NCBI GenBank assembly: GCA_017445435.1
Contig: JAFSUE010000128.1
Location: forward strand, 1-6,388
DNA length: 6,388 nucleotides
Direction: 5' to 3'
Source: Selenomonadaceae bacterium
Lineage (GTDB): Bacteria > Bacillota > Negativicutes > Selenomonadales > Selenomonadaceae
Of this stretch, positions 1-6,098 are shown piece after piece. Each line of letters begins with the position of its first letter. Positions within the stretch are counted from its first letter, which is position 1. The notes beneath the pieces are model-generated. The model saw only the letters and a program-made list of their open reading frames with translations. It searched no databases and had not been told where the DNA came from. The translations under genes were made by a program, and so were the position numbers.

Positions 1-1
1 A

Positions 2-3000
2 CTGGAACGTATGAAAAAAATTTTGCGTGAATCGCCATTGAACACGAAAATAATTTTTCTGCTACCCGCCTATCAAACGTACCGCGCCGAACTTGAACTT
101 GCGGAAATTACTGGCGGCGCTGTCAATACGGTTATGTGTAGCTTTCAACGTTTCGCACGGCAAATTCTATCTGAAGTCGGCGGCGCTACCGTCCCGCGAA
201 TTTCTGAAATTGGCGGACGAATTATCTTGAGAAAAATTTTGCAGAAAAACGCTAAAGATTTACTATATTATCAAAAGGCGGCGGATCAGCGCGGCTTTAC
301 TGAAATTCTAGCTCAAGAGTTGAAAGAATTGCGCACTTACTCAATCGACGCGGCTAAACTCAATCAGCTTGTCGACATTACAAATTTTGACGACGAACTT
401 AAAAATAAACTTCACGACATCGCGCTAATTGCTGAAAAATTCCGCGCAGAAATTTCTAACCGTCAGAATGATGAAAGCGATTTGCTTGAAAAGGCGGCGG
501 AGCTTTTAAAAGATTCTGCGGCTATCAAGCGGTCTGAAATTTTTGTCGACGGCTTTATTTTTTTTGACCCTCAACAAAGAAATTTGCTGAAAAAAATTTT
601 CCAGTACGCTAAAAATGTTCACGTTGCCTTGCCTATGGAAATAAATTTAAATCACCGTGAAAATTCGCTGGAAGTTGGAATTTTTCACCGCGCCTTTGAG
701 ACGTTCAAGACGATTCGCCAACTTGCCAATGAAGTTAAAGTGGACTTTGAAATTAAACGCCTTGACCTTCCGCGCAGGTTTGCAAGTGACGAGTTGAAAT
801 TTATCGAACAAAATTTTTTCGCCCGCACGTACAAAAAATTCAGCGGCAAAGGCGGCAACGTTAAACTTGTTGAGGCTGTCAATAAGCGCGTCGAAGTTGA
901 AGCCGTTGCACGTGACATTCTCAAACTTCATAGTGAAAAAAATTTTCGGTTTCGCGACATTGGAATAATTTTCCGCGACGACGCCTACAACGATTTAATC
1001 AAGCCAGTTTTTGAAATTCACAATATCCCGTACTTTGTGGACAGGAAACGCGCGGCGAATAATCACCCGTTAGCTGAATTGATTCGTTCGGCGCTGGAAG
1101 TTTTGCGGACGTGGCGCCCCGATCCAATTTTCCGTTGCCTACGTACAGGATTTTTCAACGTTGCGCAGGAAGAAATTGACGTGCTGGAAAATTACGTTTT
1201 GGAATTTGGACTGCGCGGGAAAAAAATTTGGACGCAGGATAAGGCGTGGCATTGGTACAGGCGCGGACTTGATGATTACGCTACGGAAATTGAAAAGCAA
1301 CGCCCTGCAATAGTTGATGAAATTCGACGCCGCGCAGTTGAACCGCTGATAAATTTTGCCGCTAAACTTCAAGCGCAAAGTTCAAAGTTGCAAGCGACAA
1401 ATTTATTTGAGTTTATCGAAAGTTTGAAAGTTCACGACGCGTTGGTTGACTTGTCGGAACTTGAAGAAAATCGCGGCAACTTGGCACTGTCGAAGGAGCA
1501 TTTAAAAATTTGGGACGATGTTATAACGTTGCTTGAACAAATTGCCGATTCATTTGACGAAGAAAAAATCACGTTGAAAGAGTTTGACTATATCGTCAAT
1601 GAAGGTCTTGACGCGCTGGAAATGTCACTGATTCCGCCAGGTTTGGACGAAGTGACGGTTTCGCAGTTCGACCAAAATTCATTGCAAAATTCTAAGGCGA
1701 TTTACATTTTGGGATTCAGCGACGAAAAATTTCCGCGTACTACACGTGAAAAACTTTTACTGTCGGACGTTGACAGGTTGCACTTGAACGACGCGGGATT
1801 AGAAATTTCAAAAGGTGGCAATGAAAATCTTTTGGCGGAGAAATTTTTAATTTATCGCGGCTTGACGGCGGCTAGAAATTATCTGTACATTTCGTACCCG
1901 CTGGCTGATGCGGAAGGTAACGCGATGCGACCTTCAACTTTTCTTGAAAGGCTGAAAAATTTTTTCCCGCACATTGAAATTGAATTTGTCAAGCTGGACG
2001 TTTTGGAAAATCTTGGTACGCAGGGCAATTACTCAATCGTCGAGCCGAATAAAAGGTTGCAGGAAAGTACAGCGCTTGAACTTTACGCGGCGGAACGTAA
2101 AATGCGCGGGTCTGTCACACGCTTTGAAAGGTTTAATAAATGCCCCTTCAAATATTTTGCTGAATACGGCTTGAAGTTGGAGGAGCGCCGCGAATATAAA
2201 TTAAAGCCGCCTGACGTTGGAAATATTTTGCATTCAATTATGCGGCAATTTGGCGAGGCATTGAAAGAAGAAAATTTACGTTGGGGCGACGTTGGCAAAT
2301 TTGAAATTGAAAAGCGCGTCACGAAAATTTTTGATGAACTTACGCCGAACTTTAACAATAAAATTTTGTTGAGTTCAAAGACGCTTGAACATCAGCGCGA
2401 GCGTATAAAAAAAGTTGCCATTGCGTCATTGCAACGGCTGACTGAACTTGACAGGCACAGCAAATTTCACCCAGAAATTTTTGAAGCGACTTTCGCGGCG
2501 CTGTCAAAAAAAGTTTTGGTGTACGACATTGACGGCGTGAAAATGGAATTGGTCGGCAAGATTGACAGGATTGACTTTAGCGAAGACGGCAAATATTTTT
2601 TGATAATCGACTACAAGACGGGTACAGCTTACCTTGACTTGTGGGAAATTTATCTTGGCGTCAACCTGCAACTTTTAACGTACCTTATGGCTACGAATAA
2701 TCTTCAAGCCGTCGAAGATAGACTTCCCGCCGCAATGCTGTATTACTTCCTCAAATATCCTACTAAGCATGGAAAATCTTTTGACGACGCCAGAAAAAAT
2801 ATTGACAAGTCTTTGAAGATGGCGGGCTTTATCCTTGACGACGAAAAAGTTATACTTGAAATTGATGAAACACTTTCAACTTTGCCGATTAAATTAACTA
2901 AGGACGGTATACCTGATAAAAATTCTAGTGCTAAGGTAAAAAGCGGCGAACAGTTCCAACTTTTGATGAATTACGTTGAAACGTGCTTGAAGAATACGGG

Positions 3001-3184
3001 CAAAAAGATTTTAAGCGGTACGATTGCCGCCGAGCCAGTCAAAACTAAAAAAAGTGACGCTTGCAAGAATTGCCCGTACGATGAAGTTTGCCGCCTTGAT
3101 AAAAAGTTTGACGTGCCGATTAAAACGCCGCTTGATGACATTGAAATTTGGAAGAAAATTTCTAATGGCAACGATAATGGTTGA
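2..3184 (+). CDS. addB: ATP-dependent helicase/deoxyribonuclease subunit B (AddB), 5'-partial
   Basis: AddB partners AddA in the cytoplasmic AddAB helicase-nuclease, which resects double-strand breaks for RecA loading; the AddB nuclease cuts the strand ending 5'. Residues are numbered from the ATG at base 11. The first part resembles the inactivated helicase fold of AddB, with conserved blocks such as SLIPPG (about 539-544) and LGFSDEKFP (about 567-575). The C-terminal PD-(D/E)XK nuclease shows GKIDRID (catalytic D852) and IDYKTG (D867, K869). Four cysteines, C711 and C1018/C1021/C1027 (C-x2-C-x5-C), match the 4Fe-4S clamp of AddB. The ATG at 11 is probably internal: the frame is open to the window edge, no ribosome site precedes it, and Bacillus subtilis AddB carries a Walker A motif and about 40 residues before the matching IIFLxP segment. 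The stop lies inside the next gene, implying coupling. addA is not seen downstream and may lie upstream. Confidence 0.95.
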   Translation: MERMKKILRESPLNTKIIFLLPAYQTYRAELELAEITGGAVNTVMCSFQRFARQILSEVGGATVPRISEIGGRIILRKILQKNAKDLLYYQKAADQRGFTEILAQELKELRTYSIDAAKLNQLVDITNFDDELKNKLHDIALIAEKFRAEISNRQNDESDLLEKAAELLKDSAAIKRSEIFVDGFIFFDPQQRNLLKKIFQYAKNVHVALPMEINLNHRENSLEVGIFHRAFETFKTIRQLANEVKVDFEIKRLDLPRRFASDELKFIEQNFFARTYKKFSGKGGNVKLVEAVNKRVEVEAVARDILKLHSEKNFRFRDIGIIFRDDAYNDLIKPVFEIHNIPYFVDRKRAANNHPLAELIRSALEVLRTWRPDPIFRCLRTGFFNVAQEEIDVLENYVLEFGLRGKKIWTQDKAWHWYRRGLDDYATEIEKQRPAIVDEIRRRAVEPLINFAAKLQAQSSKLQATNLFEFIESLKVHDALVDLSELEENRGNLALSKEHLKIWDDVITLLEQIADSFDEEKITLKEFDYIVNEGLDALEMSLIPPGLDEVTVSQFDQNSLQNSKAIYILGFSDEKFPRTTREKLLLSDVDRLHLNDAGLEISKGGNENLLAEKFLIYRGLTAARNYLYISYPLADAEGNAMRPSTFLERLKNFFPHIEIEFVKLDVLENLGTQGNYSIVEPNKRLQESTALELYAAERKMRGSVTRFERFNKCPFKYFAEYGLKLEERREYKLKPPDVGNILHSIMRQFGEALKEENLRWGDVGKFEIEKRVTKIFDELTPNFNNKILLSSKTLEHQRERIKKVAIASLQRLTELDRHSKFHPEIFEATFAALSKKVLVYDIDGVKMELVGKIDRIDFSEDGKYFLIIDYKTGTAYLDLWEIYLGVNLQLLTYLMATNNLQAVEDRLPAAMLYYFLKYPTKHGKSFDDARKNIDKSLKMAGFILDDEKVILEIDETLSTLPIKLTKDGIPDKNSSAKVKSGEQFQLLMNYVETCLKNTGKKILSGTIAAEPVKTKKSDACKNCPYDEVCRLDKKFDVPIKTPLDDIEIWKKISNGNDNG

Positions 3185-4121
3185 AAAAATGAATGACTTT
3201 GAAATTATTGGCGACGTAGTGCAGGAAAATTTAGCGCAACTTGACGACGAATCACAACGCAAATTGAATTGCCGAATGATTTTTCAGCACTGGCAGGAAA
3301 TTGTTGGTGACGACGCGGACGAAATTTTTCCAGTTGAAATTATTGGCACGACACTAACTTTGTATTCCGACAATTCAGCGCTGAAAGATAAGTTCAAATA
3401 CCGCGCGTCGACTCTGATAAAAAAAATTAACGCGCACTTCAATAAAAAAATCGTCACGAAGATAGGCTTTAACTATTCCGCCTTCAAACTTCAACGCCTT
3501 ACTAATGAAAATTCTAAACCTGCGGAAAATTCTGTTGACGACGTGGAAATTTCTTTGACTGCGGAAGAACTTGCCGAATGCGAAAAAAAATCCGCCGTTA
3601 TCGCTGATGATGAGCGGCGGCGTATGTTATTTGATTGTCTTGTAGCTAAGAAAAAATCTGACAAGCTGAAAAAATTTTCTGCGTGGCACAAATGCGTAGT
3701 CTGTGAAAATCTTTGTCCGCCGAATGAAAATTTATGTGGCGTATGCAAAATTTACGAACGGAATAAAATGTTTCAAGCCATACGCAAAATTTTTTACGCC
3801 GCGCCGTACACAAAATTTTCTGACGTACAGAAAAAAATCTGTGAGACAATGCCGCATATGAAGGCGCAATGTACGTTGAACTTCATCGAATCTGCGCGAA
3901 TGTCACTAATTCAGCAGACAGTACGGCGAATTTCTTTCGACGATAAAACGTCGCCGCTTGCAAAATTTTTAGTGATGCTTGTACGTCAACTGCCTGAAGA
4001 ATCTTTGACAGAAAAAATTATCGACAAAACTTTACACGAATTCCGCTTTGATTTTGTCGACAGACCGCCTTTCAATCCGCAGAACTTCAAAAAATTTTCC
4101 AGCAAACTATCTAAGGCTTGA
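3165..4121 (+). CDS. DUF721 (DciA-like) protein with zinc-ribbon-like cysteine cluster and C-terminal extension
   Basis: The product has 318 residues. Residues about 35-105 (QHWQEIVG, then LTLYSDNSALKDKFKYR and the KKIVTKIGF strand) look like the DUF721/DciA KH-like domain. DciA proteins assist loading of the replicative helicase DnaB in many bacteria; members in Firmicutes are mostly uncharacterised, so the role here is inferred. An acidic linker leads to an LTAEELAECEKK helix (131-142), followed by a zinc-ribbon-like cluster, C177-x2-C180 and C191-x2-C194, with an extra C184. Residues about 195-318 form a basic helical extension I do not recognise. The ATG at 3165 was chosen because GGAAG lies 10 bases upstream and it overlaps addB by 20 bases; ATGs at 3177 and 3189 are possible. 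The frame is open further upstream inside addB, but that part is out-of-frame addB sequence. The overlap suggests co-translation with addB. Confidence 0.82.
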   Translation: MATIMVEKMNDFEIIGDVVQENLAQLDDESQRKLNCRMIFQHWQEIVGDDADEIFPVEIIGTTLTLYSDNSALKDKFKYRASTLIKKINAHFNKKIVTKIGFNYSAFKLQRLTNENSKPAENSVDDVEISLTAEELAECEKKSAVIADDERRRMLFDCLVAKKKSDKLKKFSAWHKCVVCENLCPPNENLCGVCKIYERNKMFQAIRKIFYAAPYTKFSDVQKKICETMPHMKAQCTLNFIESARMSLIQQTVRRISFDDKTSPLAKFLVMLVRQLPEESLTEKIIDKTLHEFRFDFVDRPPFNPQNFKKFSSKLSKA

Positions 4122-4141
4122 ATTTAAAAAATTTTTTAAGC
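4116..4141. terminator. AT-rich inverted repeat between convergent genes, possible weak bidirectional terminator
   Basis: The outer arms GCTTGAA and TTTAAGC can pair (7 bp, one G-U). Inside lies the perfect palindrome TTAAAAAATTTTTTAA (4124-4139). It spans the stop codons of the converging DUF721 and HAD genes, which is where a shared terminator would sit. The stem is almost entirely A/T and no U-tract follows on the plus strand, so efficient termination is doubtful. Confidence 0.35.
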
Positions 4142-4945
4142 GTCAATAATTCCGTGCTTTACAAGGTACGTATAAATTCCGCTGTCTTCATTGGAGTCAG
4201 TGACGGCTTGCGCCAGCGCCTTGACTTTATCGGGGGCATTTTTCATTGCAACACTGCGCGGAATGTACTGTAACATTTCAACATCGTTATAGTTATCGCC
4301 GAATGCAATAGCGTCGTCGACCGTCAAGTTGTAATGTTTCAGCAAAATTTCAATGCCAGTAGCCTTTGAAACGCTTTTATCCATAATTTCCAAAAGGTAC
4401 GGCGCACTGCGGACGACGTTTAAGCGCGGAAAAAGTTCACTCAAAGTACTTTCCATTTCCTTACAAGTCGGCGGCGTGCAGATAATCATAATTTTATTTG
4501 GCAAAATATTTTCAGCAATAAGTTTGTCGAAGTCAGCAACTTCAGCCGTAGCCTGCGTAATATCCATTTCGTGCTGAACGTTGTATTCAACGGCGCGGAC
4601 GTACCACTTTCTGCCAGCGTAATAATTTATGCAGACGCCAACCCAGCGTTTATCCATTTCCGCCAAAATATTTTTCGTGTCGTCAAGCGGCATTTTTTTA
4701 TCGTACAAAATTTTTTCAGATTCGGTAAGGACAAAACCGCCGCTGTAACTGATGACTGGCAGGCGCGGCAAGCCAATTCCGTCAGTTAGTGGGTAAATAG
4801 CCTCTGGCATACGCGCAGAAACTAAAACTAAGTTCAAGCCCTTGTCGACGATTGATTTTGCCGCCCGCGCAGTTAAGGCGGTGACTTTTTTGTCGTCGGT
4901 TAAGAAAGTGCCGTCAATGTCAGACAAAATAATTTTAACGCTCAT
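4136..4945 (-). CDS. Cof-type HAD-IIB family phosphatase
   Basis: This is a 269-residue haloacid dehalogenase hydrolase, a typical length for the Cof/IIB group (YbiV, YidA, SupH-like). These cytoplasmic Mg2+-dependent enzymes remove phosphate from sugar phosphates, nucleotides or cofactors such as FMN and PLP; the substrate cannot be read from the sequence. All four HAD motifs are present: DIDGT with nucleophile D9 and acid/base D11; S43 in LVSAR; K194 in VSKATGI; and GDNYND (216-221) binding Mg2+ with D217 and D221. The long segment between motifs II and III (about 80-185) is the C2B cap. The start is the only sensible ATG and follows a full AGGAGG, although the 11-base spacing is on the long side. 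It lies 37 bases after the metallophosphatase gene and is probably the second gene of that operon. Confidence 0.95.
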   Translation of the reverse strand: MSVKIILSDIDGTFLTDDKKVTALTARAAKSIVDKGLNLVLVSARMPEAIYPLTDGIGLPRLPVISYSGGFVLTESEKILYDKKMPLDDTKNILAEMDKRWVGVCINYYAGRKWYVRAVEYNVQHEMDITQATAEVADFDKLIAENILPNKIMIICTPPTCKEMESTLSELFPRLNVVRSAPYLLEIMDKSVSKATGIEILLKHYNLTVDDAIAFGDNYNDVEMLQYIPRSVAMKNAPDKVKALAQAVTDSNEDSGIYTYLVKHGIIDA

Positions 4946-4956
4946 AAAATTTTCTA

Positions 4957-4962
4957 CCTCCT
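4957..4962 (-). promoter_or_regulatory. Shine-Dalgarno site of the HAD phosphatase gene
   Basis: On the minus strand this reads AGGAGG, a full match to the anti-Shine-Dalgarno core, 11 bases before the ATG at 4945. It fixes the start codon. It directly abuts the TAGTAGG heptamer repeat, which supplies further GG-rich partial matches upstream. Confidence 0.85.
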
Positions 4963-4977
4963 ACTACCTACTACCTA
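4960..4977 (-). repeat. Heptamer tandem repeat (TAGTAGG) next to the HAD ribosome site
   Basis: The plus strand reads CCTACTA CCTACTA CCTA, a period-7 direct repeat of about 2.6 perfect copies; on the minus strand the unit is TAGTAGG. It fills about half of the 37-base gap between the metallophosphatase stop and the HAD ATG and runs into AGGAGG. It could be a replication-slippage product or a set of weak ribosome docking sites. Confidence 0.8.
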
Positions 4978-4982
4978 AAAAC

Positions 4983-5681
4983 TTAATCGTCACTCTGCCA
5001 AACTTGACCGCTGATAACATCAACGCAGGAAATTCTCCCCTTCGGCAGAAATGATCCTGTATCAATCATAGTAATTTTATTTGGCAGTCGAATCGGATAA
5101 TATCTATCCTTAATATCAACGCCAGGTACGCTGCCAAGATACGGCGTCGGCGTGTGTCCAACGACAACTTCAGCTGTACCGTTATAGCCGTTGTAAAATT
5201 CTTCGCGTATCCAAAGAATTGATTCGACACTTTGATTTTCAAGCGAAACGCCCGGCTTTAAGCCCGCGTGACAAAAAATATATTCTTGACCGTCAATGAA
5301 AGTTCGATAATAATATGGGCGCTTGTCAATAAATTTCAACGCCTCATTCAAAAAATCTGGATCAGTTTTAATCCACTCGTCCATTTCCGCCTTTGTGTAC
5401 TTGCCACCGTTCGGCAACCAAATTGTTGATTCGTAAGTTCCAAGCAAATAGTAGTACAGCATCATTTGTTCATGATTGCCGCGCAGAGCCACGACGTTGG
5501 GAAGTTTGCTAATGCGCATTGCCCATTGTAAGCAGTGAAGATTTTCATTGCCGCGATCTACATAATCGCCAAGCAAGATTAGAAAATCTTTTGAGCCAAA
5601 TTTTATTTTGTTGAAGACGGAAGACAATCTGTCAAAGCGTCCGTGAATATCGCCCATTGCTAAAATTCTGTTGTACTGCAT
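4983..5681 (-). CDS. PPP-family metallophosphatase (serine/threonine protein phosphatase or Ap4A hydrolase-like)
   Basis: This is a calcineurin-like phosphoesterase of the PPP superfamily, 232 residues from the ATG. Using that numbering, the two-metal site is complete: GDIHGR (D11, H13), GDYVDRG (D39, R43), RGNHE (N69, H70), FCHAGL (H138) and VVGHTP (H176), followed by IDTG. The NGG segment and WIREEF are also usual in bacterial PPP enzymes near lambda phosphatase. Such enzymes remove phosphate from phospho-Ser/Thr/Tyr proteins or hydrolyse diadenosine tetraphosphate, and sequence alone does not decide between these. There is no signal peptide, so it is cytoplasmic. I chose the ATG at 5681, preceded by GGGG nine bases upstream; a TTG at 5696 in the same frame would add five residues (LGRLK, the first read as Met). 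It is the first gene of a probable two-phosphatase operon with the HAD gene. Confidence 0.92.
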   Translation of the reverse strand: MQYNRILAMGDIHGRFDRLSSVFNKIKFGSKDFLILLGDYVDRGNENLHCLQWAMRISKLPNVVALRGNHEQMMLYYYLLGTYESTIWLPNGGKYTKAEMDEWIKTDPDFLNEALKFIDKRPYYYRTFIDGQEYIFCHAGLKPGVSLENQSVESILWIREEFYNGYNGTAEVVVGHTPTPYLGSVPGVDIKDRYYPIRLPNKITMIDTGSFLPKGRISCVDVISGQVWQSDD

Positions 5682-5700
5682 TTTCAATCGCCCCAATGCT

Positions 5701-5720
5701 AACTCTTAGCTGTAAGAATT
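5701..5720 (-). other. Small hairpin in the metallophosphatase mRNA leader
   Basis: In the minus-strand transcript AAUUCUUA and UAAGAGUU can form an 8-bp stem (one G-U) around a CAGC tetraloop. It lies between the predicted transcription start (about 5730) and the weak ribosome site, so it could affect translation or mRNA stability. No riboswitch family is recognised and the stem is A/U-rich. Confidence 0.4.
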
Positions 5721-5736
5721 TCTATTTGGTTGAGAA

Positions 5737-5745
5737 ATTATAACA
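5737..5745 (-). promoter_or_regulatory. Extended -10 promoter for the phosphatase operon
   Basis: The minus strand reads TGTTATAAT, a perfect TATAAT with the TG of an extended -10 one base upstream. No good -35 is seen at 16-18 bp (only T-rich sequence), which fits an extended -10 promoter. Transcription would start near 5730, giving a leader of about 50 bases before the ATG at 5681. The promoter lies just downstream of the tRNA terminator. Confidence 0.65.
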
Positions 5746-5760
5746 TATTTGTTAAGATTT

Positions 5761-5795
5761 AAAAATAAAAAAATCGCCGCCAAGTTTGACGACGA
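5761..5795 (-). terminator. Intrinsic terminator of the tRNA-Val transcript
   Basis: On the minus strand TCGTCGTC (5795-5788) pairs with GGCGGCGA (5781-5774) in an 8-bp stem containing two G-U pairs, with a 6-base loop AAACTT. It is followed at once by a run of T with a single A interruption (5773-5761). It lies about 30 bases after the CCA end of tRNA-Val(CAC) and before the phosphatase promoter, so it insulates the two units. The T-run exists only on the minus strand, which sets its direction. Confidence 0.82.
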
Positions 5796-5825
5796 AAAAT
5801 TTATTTCATAAAAAAAATTCGTTAT

Positions 5826-5901
5826 TGGTGCTCATTGAGGGACTCGAACCCCCGACATCTTCCATGTGACGGAAACGCTCTACCAACTGGGCTAAATGAG
5901 C
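5826..5901 (-). tRNA. tRNA-Val (anticodon CAC)
   Basis: The sequence folds as a full cloverleaf of 76 bases including an encoded CCA. The acceptor stem GCTCATT pairs with AATGAGC, the discriminator is A, the D-loop contains GG, and the T-arm has GGTTCGAGTC with a 5-bp stem. The anticodon stem TTTCC/GGAAG encloses GTCACAT, so U33 is present and positions 34-36 are CAC, reading GUG valine codons. Two features are odd: position 32 is G rather than the usual pyrimidine, and the D-stem has a C12-A23 mismatch where U-A is normal. It follows tRNA-Val(GAC) by 11 bases and shares its transcript. An Asp (GTC) reading would break the U33 rule. Confidence 0.93.
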
Positions 5902-5912
5902 CTAAAAAAAAG

Positions 5913-5989
5913 TGGTGGGATTAACAGAACTCGAATCTGTGACCCCTTCGATGTCAACGAAGTACTCTAACCATCTGAGCTATAATCCC
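5913..5989 (-). tRNA. tRNA-Val (anticodon GAC)
   Basis: The cloverleaf has 77 bases including an encoded CCA. The acceptor GGGATTA pairs with TAATCCC, with discriminator A. The D-arm is GCTC/GAGT with a GG-containing loop one base longer than that of its neighbour. The anticodon stem CTTCG/CGAAG encloses TTGACAT, giving anticodon GAC, which reads GUC and GUU valine codons. The T-arm stem is ACAGA/TCTGT around TTCGAGT. It is the first tRNA of the two-gene transcript starting near 6053. The stems are regular and nothing suggests it is non-functional. Confidence 0.95.
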
Positions 5990-6005
5990 ACGTGCAATTT
6001 ATTAA

Positions 6006-6040
6006 TCGTCCAAGACGACAAGGCTTTAACTTCAAGCCTT
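6006..6040 (-). other. Two adjacent hairpins in the tRNA precursor leader
   Basis: In the minus-strand transcript AAGGCTT/AAGCCTT (6040-6034 with 6026-6020) forms a perfect 7-bp stem with a 7-base loop. It is followed by TCGTC/GACGA (6018-6014 with 6010-6006), a 5-bp stem with a 3-base loop. Both lie between the predicted start (about 6053) and the 5' end of tRNA-Val(GAC). No U-run follows either, so they are not classical terminators; processing or folding roles are possible. Confidence 0.5.
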
Positions 6041-6059
6041 ACCTTAACAGGCAAGCGCT

Positions 6060-6088
6060 ATTATAATTGATGATTAGATTTCTGTCAA
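6060..6088 (-). promoter_or_regulatory. Consensus sigma-A/sigma-70 promoter for the tRNA-Val genes
   Basis: On the minus strand a perfect TTGACA (6088-6083) is followed by exactly 17 bases and a perfect TATAAT (6065-6060). This is the ideal housekeeping promoter, as expected for a stable RNA unit. Transcription would start near 6053, about 64 bases before tRNA-Val(GAC). The -35 lies only about 10 bases after the malic enzyme stop codon. The bases after the -10 read AGCGCTTGCC, moderately GC-rich as in the discriminator of many stable RNA promoters. Confidence 0.9.
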
Positions 6089-6098
6089 GAAAAATTTT

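Noticed and set aside
3024..3164. Upstream extension of the DUF721 reading frame inside addB
   Set aside because: The extra residues are an out-of-frame reading of the AddB iron-sulfur region; the DUF721 domain begins after 3165 and a ribosome site supports a start there.
3011..3262. Minus-strand open frames under addB and the DUF721 gene
   Set aside because: They are low-complexity antisense readings with no recognisable domain and no ribosome site, covered by well-supported genes on the other strand.
1..4140. Many AAAATTTT-type tracts that could be taken for repeats or protein-binding sites
   Set aside because: They are mostly Lys-Ile-Phe and Lys-Asn-Phe codon runs in an AT-rich genome, spread evenly through coding sequence without fixed spacing.
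4353..5054. Plus-strand open frames across the HAD phosphatase gene
   Set aside because: They are shadows of a gene with all HAD motifs intact on the minus strand.
5826..5901. Reading the second tRNA as tRNA-Asp (GTC)
   Set aside because: Counting from the D-arm puts U at position 33 and CAC at 34-36; a GTC anticodon would shift the loop and lose U33.
5989..5994. CACGTG palindrome at the 5' end of tRNA-Val(GAC)
   Set aside because: A six-base palindrome is expected by chance, and half of it belongs to the tRNA boundary.
5990..6059. T-box riboswitch upstream of the valine tRNAs
   Set aside because: The leader is too short, precedes tRNAs rather than a synthetase or amino acid gene, and lacks a T-box core sequence and an antiterminator/terminator pair.
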